Assembly (NCBI GenBank): GCA_949130485.1
Contig: OX422190.1
Span: 5,556,861-5,620,860, forward strand
Direction of reading: 5' to 3'
Source of the DNA: Agelas oroides
Taxonomy: Eukaryota; Porifera; Demospongiae; Agelasida; Agelasidae
Length of the DNA: 64,000 nucleotides
The notes under the pieces were generated by a model. It searched no databases and was not told the origin of the DNA. It worked only from the letters and a program-made list of their open reading frames with translations. The number at the start of each line of letters is the position of its first letter. The first letter of the stretch is position 1. The position numbers and the translations under genes are program-made. Below, piece by piece: positions 44,520 to 54,420 of this stretch.

Positions 44520-44978
44520 TAACCTCGTTCCCAGGCCTACCCCGTTTTTTGTTCTTCGTTCAGTATAATACACGGAGGCGGAAGAGCGCGAAAAATGGGG
44601 AAGGCCTGGGAACACTTATCACGTGAATGACGTCAGGTGGACGCGAGGTGGACGTAGGGGAGGAGGGGTCCGCATTTAAATTCATGAAATAACGTACTAG
44701 ACTTCATCATCGAGCGCTCCGTCGCTAGGCAAGACCCCAGACGTTCACAAGATCGCGAGTACTCCGCTTGACCGGTAAGAAGCCCGCTCTCAGGTTTATT
44801 GTGCACGTACTTGTAGTCGGGCACCGCCCCCCCTACGTCCACCTCGCGTCCACCTGACGTCATTCACGTGATAAGTGTTCCCAGGCCTTCCCCGTTTTTC
44901 GCGCTCTTCTGCCTCCGTGTATTGTACTGAACGCAAACCGAAGAGCAAAAAACGGGGTAGGCCTGGGAACGAGGCTAC
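44520..44978. mobile_element. 459-bp TAGCCTCG hairpin element in CCP intron
   Basis: Ends TAACCTCGTTCCCAGGCC and GGCCTGGGAACGAGGCTA continue as inverted arms of about 140 bp, including CACGTGAATGACGTCAGGTG. Flanking 9-mers CTATTTTCA (44511-44519) and CTATTTTCG (44979-44987) match at 8 of 9 positions. Paralogous introns show the empty site ACTATTTTCATATGTG. This is the longest-armed member of the family in the window. Confidence 0.92.
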
Positions 44979-45320
44979 TATTTTCGTATGTGCATATACA
45001 CAAGAAACATAACAATATGTATTTGTGCCTTGCATACTTAGTAGACATGAAAGTATATGAAAGGGTACAACAGTGCAGGCTGAACCCTGGGTAGGATTCT
45101 ACTCAGGGCGATAGTCATGGGATTCAATTTTTACGTAATCGCAATGTAGTGCTCACGTAACTGACAGAAGTGCGTGTAACTGTAAAATGCGAGCGAGGTA
45201 TCGTGGCTTCCTACATCATGTTCTGCAACTATATCGTTGTCATATCCCCGTGAATGAGTTCCACGGCCTGTAAGCTGTACGTAGGACACAGGAGTGTGGT
45301 CTTTATATGTAGTTCAGCGG

Positions 45321-45883
45321 TAGCCTCATTCTCAGGCTCTCTCCTCAAAAACGGGGGGAGGAGAGAGCCTGGTAACATTCACGAGAAAAGCTGTCGACCT
45401 CTGGTGCGTCATCATTCGTGTGATCAATGTAGGACACTCCCACTTTATTTCATGTGATTTAATAAGCTGCCATGCAATATCGATACTATACCAGGTAGCA
45501 GCGCAAGCTATTTACAATTTCGCTCCTCATCTTCGAGGCATCCACAGCTCTGTTGAGTTCTGTGATGCACTTTGTACATGTAAACACGGAGCTATGAAGT
45601 ATGGTGAGTGAGTCGGTCCCACAAACCAACTACAGTGAACTTCAATCTTGGACTCTTTGGACTTGCGCCCCTTCCACACATCCGAAAACTGTTTTTCACC
45701 AATCTTCAAGGTGTAGTCTACGCTTATAGGTTCATTTTTGAGTTGACAATTTTTTGTTGAATGGACAAAGTGTCATGTGTACATGTGGTTTTGTTCTGCA
45801 ATCTGATCGACAACTTTTCACGCAGATGTTACCAGGCTCTCTCCTCCCCCCGTTTTTGAGGAGAGAGCCTGGGGATGAGGCTA
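45321..45883. mobile_element. 563-bp TAGCCTC element with hairpin ends
   Basis: Each end is itself a hairpin (AGGCTCTCTCCTC ... GAGGAGAGAGCCTGG). The two ends are inverted copies of each other. Flanking 9-mers GTTCAGCGG (45312-45320) and GTTCAGTGG (45884-45892) match at 8 of 9. The interior has no recognised gene. Confidence 0.88.
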
Positions 45884-45954
45884 GTTCAGTGGTTGAGTGC
45901 TTCAACTTCAAGTGACCTTTGTACTCTGTGAGTGCCTACCATACGCATGAGGAC

Positions 45955-46050
45955 ATGTCAAAGCTGAATGGAAGAACGCCAAAAGAAACAATCGGACAGG
46001 GCTTGAAGGATTGCTTTCTATCAGGGAATACCAAAACGTTCTGGAAGAAG
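45955..46050 (+). CDS. Possible small exon, MSKLNGRTPKET...
   Basis: ATG begins a 32-codon frame, MSKLNGRTPKETIGQGLKDC and so on, ending KTFWKK at a consensus donor GTAAGC (46051). The composition looks coding, but there is no recognised domain and no following exon. It adjoins a repeat shared with 62820-63000, so it may belong to a mobile element. Confidence 0.25.
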
Positions 46051-46129
46051 GTAAGCTTGTTAGTTGGTGGTGCTTCTGTAGTGTGTGTAGTGTCTCACCG
46101 CTATCAAATATTTTTTGACATCATGCAGG

Positions 46130-46545
46130 AATACTGTAGGAGACTGCTGGTTCTTCCATATATACTTAGTATACGCGCTCATTGTATTTCCCACAGACCT
46201 ACATGACGAATATTTTCCCATATAATTTTGATAGTTCGTATTTCATAGCCCACAGTGCATATGCTGCATAGCAACCGCGACATGTGCTCTAATTGGAATA
46301 CACTCGTAGCCGCTGCTGAAACAACAAATAAGCTTTCATTACGGATGAAGACGGCATTATTTACTAACTTACGGTACTTTCTTCCACTGGTAGAGGGATT
46401 GGTATGTGTGCTGGTGCCGTCCAAAGCTAGAAACAGGCCAGCAGCCTGAAGCTTATTAAATATGCACGCAGCAACGACCTTTGTATTGCGCATGCGCAGT
46501 AGTTGTCTATCTTCTAGGTGCTACTAAAATCAGAGTAGGCGCTGG
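46130..46545. repeat. Dispersed repeat shared with 62820-63000
   Basis: Shared blocks include GTATTTCCCA, AGCATATGCTGCGTAGCAAC-like sequence, GCGCATGCGCAGTAG and GTCTATCTTCTAGGTGCT. The copy at 62820 lacks about 250 internal bases. Confidence 0.65.
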
Positions 46546-46575
46546 TTGTTATGCACAGCTCTTCATTAAGCGGAT

Positions 46576-46695
46576 GTTATAATTATAGCACGGGGCTTGG
46601 GATTTATGGCAGTAAACGAACCGAGTCCGAGGGCGAAGCCCGAGGACAAGGTTTGTTTACGTTGCCATAAATCCCTGGCAATCCGTGCTATAACT
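46576..46695. mobile_element. Hairpin element around GAGGGCGAAGCCCGAGG
   Basis: Arms TTATAGCACGG-GGATTTATGGCA and TGCCATAAATCC-CCGTGCTATAA flank the palindrome GAGGGCGAAGCCCGAGG. Similar hairpins are common in animal genomes. There is no coding capacity. Confidence 0.7.
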
Positions 46696-48049
46696 GTTAT
46701 ATGACCCACCTGATTGGTCCACCTATCTTATACATCTGCACATGCTCAAAAATAATATAGCAACGACAGTACAAACAAACCGACTCAAAAAGAAACGCGA
46801 ATGATGGCTTGCAGTTTCTCTCCTTACTGTCTTATACTTATATCACATCTACGAGGGATGTCATGCAAATGTGTTTAGCTGGCTTCTCAATTCAAATCGA
46901 GCGTTGCTGCCTTGGCTGAATCTGTAGCGTTATTTAATTACTCACTGCTAGGCCGTTCAGCTTTCAGCGATGACAAATTCAGGCATCGTAAATCGAAGAA
47001 CGCAAGCAGGAATAAAGAACTGTAAGTTTTATGGCCCAAACGAGGTAAAATCACTTTTTTTACGCAGCTCACCGCATGTAAGCGTGAGTAGCTAGGTTGG
47101 GTGTAATAATGTGTGCAGTTCTAGTGTTGCTGCTCTCTCTGCGAGGCTTAGAAAAGAGTAGTTGAAACGAAAAAGTGTTTGAAAGTCCGCTGTGTAGCGC
47201 TACGAACAAATTTGAATATGCCTCGATTGAGCGCTGTTCTAGGAGTACGCAAGCTGCTTTTTTCTTTTTGTCTTGCTGCTTCGTGCATGCATTCCATGTC
47301 ATATAGCTATGTTTCATATATACTGTACTGTCCATGTACAAGCAATGCTGGGTTAATTGTACTTTTCACACCTGGTTAAAGCACCTTCACACCTGGTTAA
47401 AGCACGGTTCTCAGGCAAGGCGGGATCTTGCTTCCTTAAAGTGCGTGCGGCTTCTTTGATCCGCCCACGCAAGGTGACACAAGTTCTCTTCTGAAGAGCA
47501 GCTATCTGAATTGGCTAAGGGATTGACTGAGGGTTTACATTTTTAAACTGTCCATACCCTAAGGTTTTTATTGATATGCTATTTGCATTAGTGCAACGAA
47601 TTTGCGTGAATTTCCATTGACGGCATTATACGGCGTTGCAGGAGACGGATTTGTTAGCAGGCTCGTCAAGGTTTGTGCGCTTTTTGTACCGACTGAGGGC
47701 AACGTAAACTACATGCATTGTAGCTACTCAGTATAGTACAGTATGCATGCCTGCATGTAGCTACATTTTGATTATGTTATACTGTTCATATCAGATGCTT
47801 TACTCATGATCATATGACTATTGCCAAAAGTGACAAATTTATAGCCATAATTTCCCTTGTAGCCTTGAGAGGACAAATTATGACAGTTAAAGTCCACTCT
47901 GGCCTATGCATGAAGTATAGTAGGTGGGTTATATTAAGCGCGCAATTTATTGAGGGTTTTATACCCACACGTGTTAGGCGCATCCAAACTTTGAACTCTA
48001 AACAGACGTGTCGAGCAAAACGTATCAGGTAGTACAAAGAACGAAGAGA
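46696..48049. other. No gene recognised
   Basis: No domain was recognised. A 23-bp direct duplication (CACACCTGGTTAAAGCAC) lies at about 47367-47405. Confidence 0.4.
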
Positions 48050-48245
48050 ATGGCTGAACTATCGGTGGGAAGTAGCTTCGTCAGGAAGCGAAAAAGCTAC
48101 ACAAGAGAAGAGAAACTGAAGATAGTAAACTACTACTCTATGACAACAGAAAGAGCCTATACCAAACACCCGCGAAAACTCTGGAGGAACATGGCCAACG
48201 ACAGTAGCATTCTTGAGGAGACTGACAGCGAATTTGTCATCAATG
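48050..48245 (+). pseudogene. Fragment of HTH DNA-binding domain from a transposase-like gene
   Basis: ATG-AELSVGSS is followed by RKRKSYTREEKLKIVNYY. This resembles the first helix-turn-helix of brinker/pogo/jerky-type proteins. After a small frame change it continues YDNRKSLYQTPAKTLEEHG in the next frame. It is cut off where the partial CCP exon begins. It is dead and short. Confidence 0.5.
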
Positions 48246-48375
48246 AACCTCAATGGAACAACATTTGGACAGACAGCCATCTACACATGTAAGACAGGCT
48301 ACAACCTCGTGGGAAACAGTACCCGCACTTGTCAAGCTACAGGAAATTGGTCTGGGAGTACACCTGCCTGTCAAA
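48246..48375 (+). pseudogene. Partial CCP exon (5' truncated)
   Basis: It contains the last three quarters of a CCP module from NLNGTTFGQTAIYTC to TPACQ, with an intact donor A|GTATGT. The first cysteine and the acceptor are missing, replaced by the HTH fragment. In one frame the two pieces are joined in a 94-codon ORF, but not in the CCP frame. Confidence 0.8.
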
Positions 48376-49309
48376 GTATGTTATTAAAGGGTCTATTTTC
48401 ATATGTGCTTATACACAAGAAACATAACAATATGTATTTGGGCCTTGCATACTTAGTAGACATGAAAGTATATGAAAGGGTATGACAGTGCAGGCTGGAC
48501 CCTGGGTAGGATTCTACTCAGGGCGATTAACCCTTTATACACGAATGACAGATAAATCCTTATATGCATTAATGGCTAAAGACGTCAAGGCTGTGGCTAA
48601 GCGTTATCATAGCCCAGTGCGAATAGCTACAAGCTTTGTATCTGGTCTGTGGTTAGGTTGGGGCTTCCCCTAGTAATATAAACGGGTTGGTCCGGAAGCC
48701 TTCAAGGGGTGGAGCACAATGAACAGTAGAAAGAAGCCAGGGTGGTCGTCAATCACCTCAATTGTAAAAATGACTTATTGACCATGTTTTCTTCTCAACG
48801 CCTATAAGCAGAAGCACAACACTACGTAACTACGAAGATACAGCGGCCCTTGTGCTTCATAAATATCAAGACAGTTTTGGAGCTACACCTTGTAATCAGC
48901 GAGAAAAGCCAGAGACGCTACCCGCAAAATGTGGTAGGTAAGCGTCCTTTGTAAATGGTTGGTTACATATTGATTCTGAAAAGCTTACCTAGGTTTAAGA
49001 TAACTTTATAAAGCCTTTCTCTGTTAGTCACATGAGCGTTTCGTTGCAATTACGTGAAAATTGAATCCCATGCCTTAACCCAATACATGCGAAATTGAAT
49101 GGAATGCAATCAACCTTAAACTTGGAAACAAATTAACTTTGCGTGATGGCCAAGAACTAAAGCGTCAGGAAAGCCAAACGAAGCGCTGCAGAGTGAAAGA
49201 AGGATCGGAGTACAAAAACGACAAGTCCCATGTCTTAGTTCGCCTGAGTGGCCACAGAGAACTGTATGGCCTCCAGTGGATGTATAAAATTAATTCTTCA
49301 TCTTGGTAG
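48376..49309. other. Intron with CCP-intron paralogy, then unrecognised
   Basis: 48376-48525 repeats the intron seen after CCP exons 2 and 3 (ACACAAGAAACATAACAATA, GACCCTGGGTAGGATT). 48530-49250 has no recognised gene. The last 60 bases again match the intron before exon 3. Confidence 0.55.
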
Positions 49310-49483
49310 GTGTGGACTGTGGCAATTTGAATGCTTCAGCCAATGGCCAGGTTAACCTCAATGGAACAACATTTGGACAGACAGCCACCTACAGTTGTAA
49401 CACAGGCTACAACCTCGTGGGAGACAGTACCCGCACTTGTCAAGCTACAGGAAATTGGTCTGGGAGTGCACCTACCTGTCAAA
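49310..49483 (+). CDS. CCP (sushi) domain exon 4
   Basis: A 174-base phase-1 exon, almost identical to 44313-44486. It reads SVDCGNLNASANGQVNLNG, then TTFGQTATYSCN, and ends SGSAPTCQ. It has all cysteines and the Trp, an acceptor CTTGGTAG and donor A|GTATGT. The high identity with exon 3, intron included, indicates recent duplication. Confidence 0.9.
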
Positions 49484-49540
49484 GTATGTTACTACGGGCA
49501 ATGGCACTATTTTCATATGTGCATATACACAAGAAACATA

Positions 49541-49690
49541 TGTGGCAGTCCCAGATAGAATGAATATTATTCCGTCGCGTATTTCGAGCGCATCACCGAG
49601 GTTGACGCACTGTAGCGCTAAGCTTCCGCTAGGGGTGGGGCTCATATGCGCTTCATAGACGTATCAGATATTCATGCATTTACGCTCAGA
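49541..49690. mobile_element. TATGTGGCAGTCC repeat family, copy 1
   Basis: It begins TATGTGGCAGTCCCAG and runs through TTATTCCGTCGCGTATTTCG and GGGGCTCATATGCGCTTC. Related copies are at 51255-51470 (inverted, with a perfected palindrome), 53209-53325 and 53331-53490. Confidence 0.65.
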
Positions 49691-49744
49691 GCATCTTGCC
49701 TCAAGCTGGAAATAAGGTAAAAATAGAGGAAAGTGAAAAAGACT

Positions 49745-49816
49745 GGCAGCTACCAGGAGTCGAACCCAGGACACCTGGCTTGAGCCGCCAGTGCTCGGCC
49801 ACTGAGCCACGGCAAC
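49745..49816 (-). tRNA. tRNA-like sequence, probably SINE head or pseudo-tRNA
   Basis: On the minus strand it folds with a D stem GCTC/GAGC, an anticodon stem CTGGC/GCCAG with a 7-base loop, and a T arm around TTCGACT. The A-box-like TGGCTCAGTGG and B-box GGTTCGACTCC are good. The acceptor stem pairs poorly (about 4 of 7), and position 33 is G instead of T, so a working tRNA is unlikely. If read literally the anticodon is CTC. A tRNA-derived SINE is the better guess. Confidence 0.45.
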
Positions 49817-49990
49817 CGGACAACCACCAGCCCTCACAATCCTCTATATGTACTGCACAGGTGGTACTGAATTGCCTCAGTCGCACATCCGGCAGCCACA
49901 AAGTACTGACTTTGGAATCAGTTATTTCCTGTTGGAAGAACATCTTACCGTATATTACAATGTATTCGAATTCTTGGGGTGTGGTTAGGC

Positions 49991-50781
49991 TAGCCTCGTA
50001 CCCAGGCCCCAAAAAGGGCCTGGTATCTACTGTTTGCGCATGCGCAGACACCCCACTTTTTTGTGGGGCATCGGAAACTACAGTAATCTGGTCCGTGTTT
50101 CATGACCATACATTATTGAAACACGTGGGTCGTTACACCCTAGTCATATTGTCTTTGTAGTTGTTTACTGTGTTCTATATACTACCTATGCTATCATCTG
50201 CTGCAAAAAGTTGCTTGCCAAGCAGGTGAGTATGCTTGGCTGGCGGCCGAGCTGAAGCAGTGTGAGGAGAGACACCTGCACCGCTACTATAGTATCTTTA
50301 GGACGCTTCCTCCTCTCTTGTCCGATGTCATTAAGCTTCTTCATACTCTCCTTTGCCATGCAACAAAGTTCCTGCAGCTTCTTCTCCACTGTGAAGGCTC
50401 TACGCTTACAACTTCTACATACATGCGATGGAAGCCCATTGCTTTCCGTCAACGCGACAAGAAATATCGGTCCCAAACGGCCTAGAAGATTAGCATGTTT
50501 TGCTTCCACAGTGAATAAATTGGTGGTGTGTTTTGCATCTTCAAGCGAAAGGCAGAAGCGGCAGCGATACCATAGATACTATAGATATAGATCTATGGCG
50601 ATACTTCAAAGCCATCTTGCTGCACGCAGAGGTCGTATATTTTCCACATATTTTTCCGTTAACTGCCTCTTACATATCTCGATAAATTATACGGAAAGTG
50701 TAATGGATCTTTACGCGCATGCGCAAACAGTGGATACCAGGCGCTCCTCTCCGATTTTTCAAGCGCCTGGGTACGAGGCTA
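49991..50781. mobile_element. 791-bp TAGCCTCG element, largest member
   Basis: Ends TAGCCTCGTACCCAGGC and GCCTGGGTACGAGGCTA are flanked by exact TGGTTAGGC (49982-49990 and 50782-50790). The subterminal CTACTGTTTGCGCATGCGC is also inverted on the right. Inside, a minus frame (50186-50509) encodes LPSHVCRSCKRRAF and a helical stretch. This is reminiscent of a ZAD-like zinc-binding domain found in transposon proteins, and suggests descent from a coding element. Confidence 0.92.
50186..50509 (-). CDS. Possible ZAD-like fragment inside TAGCCTCG element
   Basis: A 107-residue frame includes LLGRLGPIFLVAL, then SNGLPSHVCRSCKRRAF, then a KLQEL helical tail. The spacing of leucines and the VCRSC pair resembles the second half of a ZAD-type treble-clef domain. 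The first cysteine pair is not visible in this frame. It may be the end of an exon of a lost transposase or domesticated protein. Confidence 0.3.
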   Translation of the reverse strand: MEAKHANLLGRLGPIFLVALTESNGLPSHVCRSCKRRAFTVEKKLQELCCMAKESMKKLNDIGQERRKRPKDTIVAVQVSLLTLLQLGRQPSILTCLASNFLQQMIA

Positions 50782-50862
50782 TGGTTAGGCTTGATGTATT
50801 ATGCTATCTACTCCATGATAACATGTGAATTTATACATCTATAAAGGCCAAATAACAGTTTG

Positions 50863-51254
50863 TGTGCTGTGTTGAGAAAAGACAAGAGTCACCCAATCCC
50901 ATCAAAGCTAGGACATGTACCACTCTGCTTTTAGCAATGGCTATGCATGGCACAGAAGAGGAGCAGTACATCCCAGGGTGGTAGTACTGGCCTGGTCTAC
51001 AGTTCTCTGTGGCTAGAATCCTACCCAGGGTATAGCTTGCACTGTCATACCCTTTCATATACTTTCATGTCTATTAATTAAGTATGCAAAGCCCAAATAT
51101 ACATTGTCATGTTTCTTGTGTATATGCACATATGAAAATAGTGCCACATCGCCCTTTAGTAACATACTTTGACAGGTAGGTACACTCCCAGACCACTGTC
51201 CTATAGCTTGACAAGTGCGAGTACTGTCTCCCACCAGGTTGTAGCCTGTGTTAC
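50863..51254 (-). pseudogene. Inverted partial CCP exon with its intron
   Basis: On the minus strand it begins inside the CCP module (NTGYNLVGDSTRTCQA, SGSVPTCQ), has the donor A|GTATGT, and continues with about 300 bases of the CCP intron. The first half of the exon is missing where it meets the palindrome at 51255. It is oriented opposite to all other CCP exons. Confidence 0.85.
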
Positions 51255-51413
51255 GCATCGCTGTGTTTGAAGTGCCATATCACTGAACTTCCGTTAAGGG
51301 CAGGGCTCATAAGCGCTTCGTAGACTCGTTAGCTATTCATGGATCTATGAAGCGCGTATGAGCCCTGCCCTTGACGGAAGTTCAGTGATATGGCACTTCA
51401 AACACAGTGATGC
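51255..51413. repeat. 159-bp near-perfect palindrome
   Basis: Two arms of about 69 bases (GCATCGCTGTGTTTGAAGTG through GGGCTCATAAGCGCTTC) are complementary with about three mismatches around a 21-base loop. It belongs to the TATGTGGCAGTCC repeat family and forms the centre of the inverted duplication of CCP-intron DNA. Confidence 0.9.
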
Positions 51414-51465
51414 GATCGAAATACACGAGTGAATAATCTTCGATTTCTACACAGGACTGCCACAT

Positions 51466-51765
51466 ATGTGTTTAGGCCTTGCATACGTAGTAGACATGAA
51501 AGTAATTGAAGGGTTGACAGTGCAAGCTATACCCTGGGTAGGATTCTAGCCACAGAGAACTGTAGACCAGGCTAGTACTGCCACCCTAGGTAGGATTCTA
51601 GCCACAGAGAACTGTAGACCAAGCCAGTACTGCCACCCTGGGATGTACTGCTCCTCTTCTGTGCCATGCTTAGCCATTGCTAAATGCAGAGTGGTACATG
51701 TCCTAGTTGTGATGGGATTGGGTGACTCTTGTCTTTCTCAAGACATTGCACAGTGTAATGTTATT
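51466..51765. repeat. Right arm of inverted duplication (CCP intron)
   Basis: The sequence is the same as the minus strand of 50863-51130 (GTATACTTAG-like to GGATTGGGTGACTCTTGTC). An internal 52-bp tandem duplication of the GTAGGATTCTAGCCACAGAG block lies at 51537-51640. Confidence 0.85.
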
Positions 51766-51924
51766 ATAACTTTTAACACTTCACAGACGGAAATTATTTA
51801 TATTTGTCGCCGAGACTACAGATCAGCACTGAAAGACTGTTTCACTATTTCTAGCTAGACTCAAGCTCCCGGTATGATATTTCAAGTATAGCTTCTACTG
51901 CAGCACCATGTTGTATGCTGCCAC

Positions 51925-52135
51925 GATGTTTCGTTCAAACGGCGCAGGAGGCAGTCGCCTTATCGACATTGACAGTGTTGGCTATCGCTCACTATGTCAG
52001 AAAAGAGTCTTTGGAAGGGCTCTGTGAGCAGCTGTGAGTTGTGTATACTCCTAGCTTGATGTCATAGTGAGCCGGGTAGCCAGCACTGTGAACGTCGCTA
52101 AAGTGACTGTCTTCAACGCCGTTTGAGCGGAACAA
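51925..52135. repeat. Imperfect inverted repeat
   Basis: CGTTCAAACGGCG, GACAGTGTTGGCT and CGCTCACTATG pair with CATAGTGAGC, AGCCAGCACTGT and CGCCGTTTGAGCG. It is a hairpin element without coding capacity, in the intron before the last CCP exon. Confidence 0.65.
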
Positions 52136-52745
52136 GGTGTAGGGTAGAAGCAACACTGCTTACCAGCTAGCTAGATAACAGTGAAATAGCCTTCCACTGG
52201 CCATCTGTAGTCTCAGCGACATCCACTGATCCAGAACTCCAACAACACCTGAGTACGGACTGCGTGGGCATTAATTCGATTACCAAAATCACACAAAACC
52301 ATACACAGTACGTCACGGGGCACATGATTATATCTTCCAGGCTCTCTTCCCGTTTTTCTGCAGGGGAGGAGCCTGGGTACGTGGCTAACATACAACTCCA
52401 ACAGACTCAGCCGATTTCTAAGTTATTTGAAGGTAGTACTCCTGCCTTATGTGAAGGTATTTCACGGAAAAGCTTCATGTTTGCAAGCCCATGGCAGAGT
52501 TTACAATCGATCACGAACTAGTACCACCCCTTCCTGCCTTTCTCAAGAGTGATGTAAATGAAAAAGTGTGGCCTACACTTATTATTACTGAACAGGCAGG
52601 GGGACTTACCTGGAAATCTTGCTACTCTCTGCCACTTACTATGCAAATTCTCCTACACCAATATATTGGTGCATCCTACTACGGGTGTACAACCCATGAA
52701 CCCTAAGTGCTAGTAAACATAGAGATATTTTCCTTATCTTGACAG

Positions 52746-52922
52746 TTGTGAACTGTGGTAACTTGACTGATCCAGCCAATGGCCAGGTTAATCACACTGC
52801 TGGAACAACATTTGGACAAACAGCCACCTACAGTTGTAATACAGGGTACAACCTGGTGGGAGACAGTACTCGCACTTGTCAAGCTACAGGACAGTGGTCT
52901 GGGAGTGCACCTACCTGTGAAG
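52746..52922 (+). CDS. CCP (sushi) domain exon 5
   Basis: A 177-base phase-1 exon follows CTTATCTTGACAG and ends GAAG|GTATGT. It reads VNCGNLTDPANGQVNHTAG, then TTFGQTATYSCN, TGYNLVGD, and ends SGSAPTCE with a split Gly. All cysteines and the Trp are present. It has the longest C1-C2 segment of the set. No transmembrane or further domain exon was recognised downstream, so the gene may continue beyond the repeats or end soon after. Confidence 0.9.
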
Positions 52923-53208
52923 GTATGTTATTAAAGGGTGATCTCATTCTTTTCATATGTACATATACACAAGAAACATAATTAATGATGTGTATTGGGG
53001 CCTTAGTAGACATGAAAGTAATGGAAGGGTATGACAGTGCTGGCTCAACCGCAGGTAGGATTCTAGCCACATATCGCCACACTGGGATGCACTGCTCCTC
53101 TTCTGTGCCATGCATAGCTAGTGTGATCACAAGAATGATATGTGGACCTAATTCCCAAGCAACTTAGTACAAGGCTACTAATCTTGTAGTGTCTGGTGGG
53201 GCGTGGTT

Positions 53209-53490
53209 TATCTATATGTGGCAGTCCTGGGTAGAAATCGAACATTATTCTGTTGCGTGTTTTGATCGCGTTGCAGAACTTCCGTTAAAGGCGGGGCTCA
53301 TACGCACTCCTTTACAACATTATGGTATATATGTGGCAGTCCCAGGTAGAAATCGAACGTTATTCCTTCGTATACTTCAATCACATTACTGCATTTAAGC
53401 GCCGTAGTGCAGAACTTCCGCTAAGGGTGGGGCTCATACATGCTTTGTAAACGTGTCAAGTACTCATGAGCTTACGCAGCGCCCATAGGT
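53209..53490. repeat. Two tandem copies of TATGTGGCAGTCC repeat
   Basis: Copies begin at about 53214 and 53334, each with GTAGAAATCGAAC and CAGAACTTCCG blocks. The second runs to GGGGCTCATACATGC and abuts the GGGCGCTCTTTC repeat. Confidence 0.7.
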
Positions 53491-53625
53491 GGAGCACCTT
53501 ACAAGCCTGTCAAAGAGGGGGGTGGGTGCTCTTTCAAGTCTTTCCACATTTATCGAACTGGAAATTGGGCCAAAAGTAGGGGGTGGGCGCTCTTTCGAGG
53601 GTGGGCACTCATTCACGAGACTATG
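53460..53625. repeat. Dispersed repeat, partner of 1219-1735
   Basis: It shares GAGCACCTTACAAGCCTG, GAAATTGG and GTGGGCGCTCTTTCGAGG-type blocks with 1219-1735. It ends CACGAGACTA. Confidence 0.6.
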
Positions 53626-53934
53626 TATGTATATATATGTACATGTGCAAACATCTGTCACATTAGGCATAAACTGTGCATATGTACAGTACAGATCACA
53701 TGTTAGGTAACAAATTCGTGCATGTAGCGAGGGATTTACCCGCATGTGACGAGTAATCAACATGCGTGTGATGTTGCGGGTACTCGCTGTAGACTCGCGT
53801 GTGTTGGCACAACAGCAAAGTAATATACTGTACAAGAAATACTGGGGGATAAATACTTATACTACTGGAAAGTATGAACACGCAAGACAGTTTTTCAGCG
53901 ATGCCATGCCGTTTTATCCGTCCTGTCTCGCTCC

Positions 53935-54420
53935 TTCTGTTGTTACTCTTCGTCTTCACCCTTCGGTCTCGCTTTTCGTTTCGCTCCTTTTGCTGCTTAC
54001 TCTACGTCTTCGCTCTCCTAACTCGCTGTTTCCACTGTTAGTCTTCATCTTCATTAGCCAGTCTCGCTCCTCCAGCTGTTTACTCTACGTCTTCACTCTC
54101 CTAATTCGCTGTTTCCACTGTTAGTCTTCATCTTCATTAGCCAGTCTCGCTCTTCCAGCTGTTTACTGTACGTCTTCGCTCTCCTGACTCGCTTGTTTCC
54201 GCTGCTAGTCTTCATCTTCGCTAGCCAGTCTCGCTCCTCCAGCTGTTTACGTCTTCGCTCTCCTAATTCGCTGTTTCCACTGTTAGTCTTCATCTTCACT
54301 AGCCAGTCTCGCTCCTCCAGCTGTTTACTGTGCGTCTTTGCTCTCCTGACTCGCTTATTTCCGCTGCTAGTCTTTGTCTTCACTAGCCAGTTTTGCGCCT
54401 CCTGCTGTTACTGTTCGTTG
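53935..54420. repeat. 83-bp tandem repeat, about five units
   Basis: Units contain TCTTCGCTCTCCTAACTCGC, CTGTTTCCACTGTTAGTC and CAGTCTCGCTCCTCCAGC, with a period of 79-83 bp. Flanks at 53700-53830 and 54490-54600 share GTAACA and CCCGC-x-TGTG blocks in inverted order. The array may therefore sit inside an older element. Frames through it are not genes. Confidence 0.8.

Noticed and set aside
49745..49816. Functional tRNA gene
   Set aside because: Acceptor stem pairing is weak and the anticodon loop lacks U33, so it is listed as tRNA-like only.
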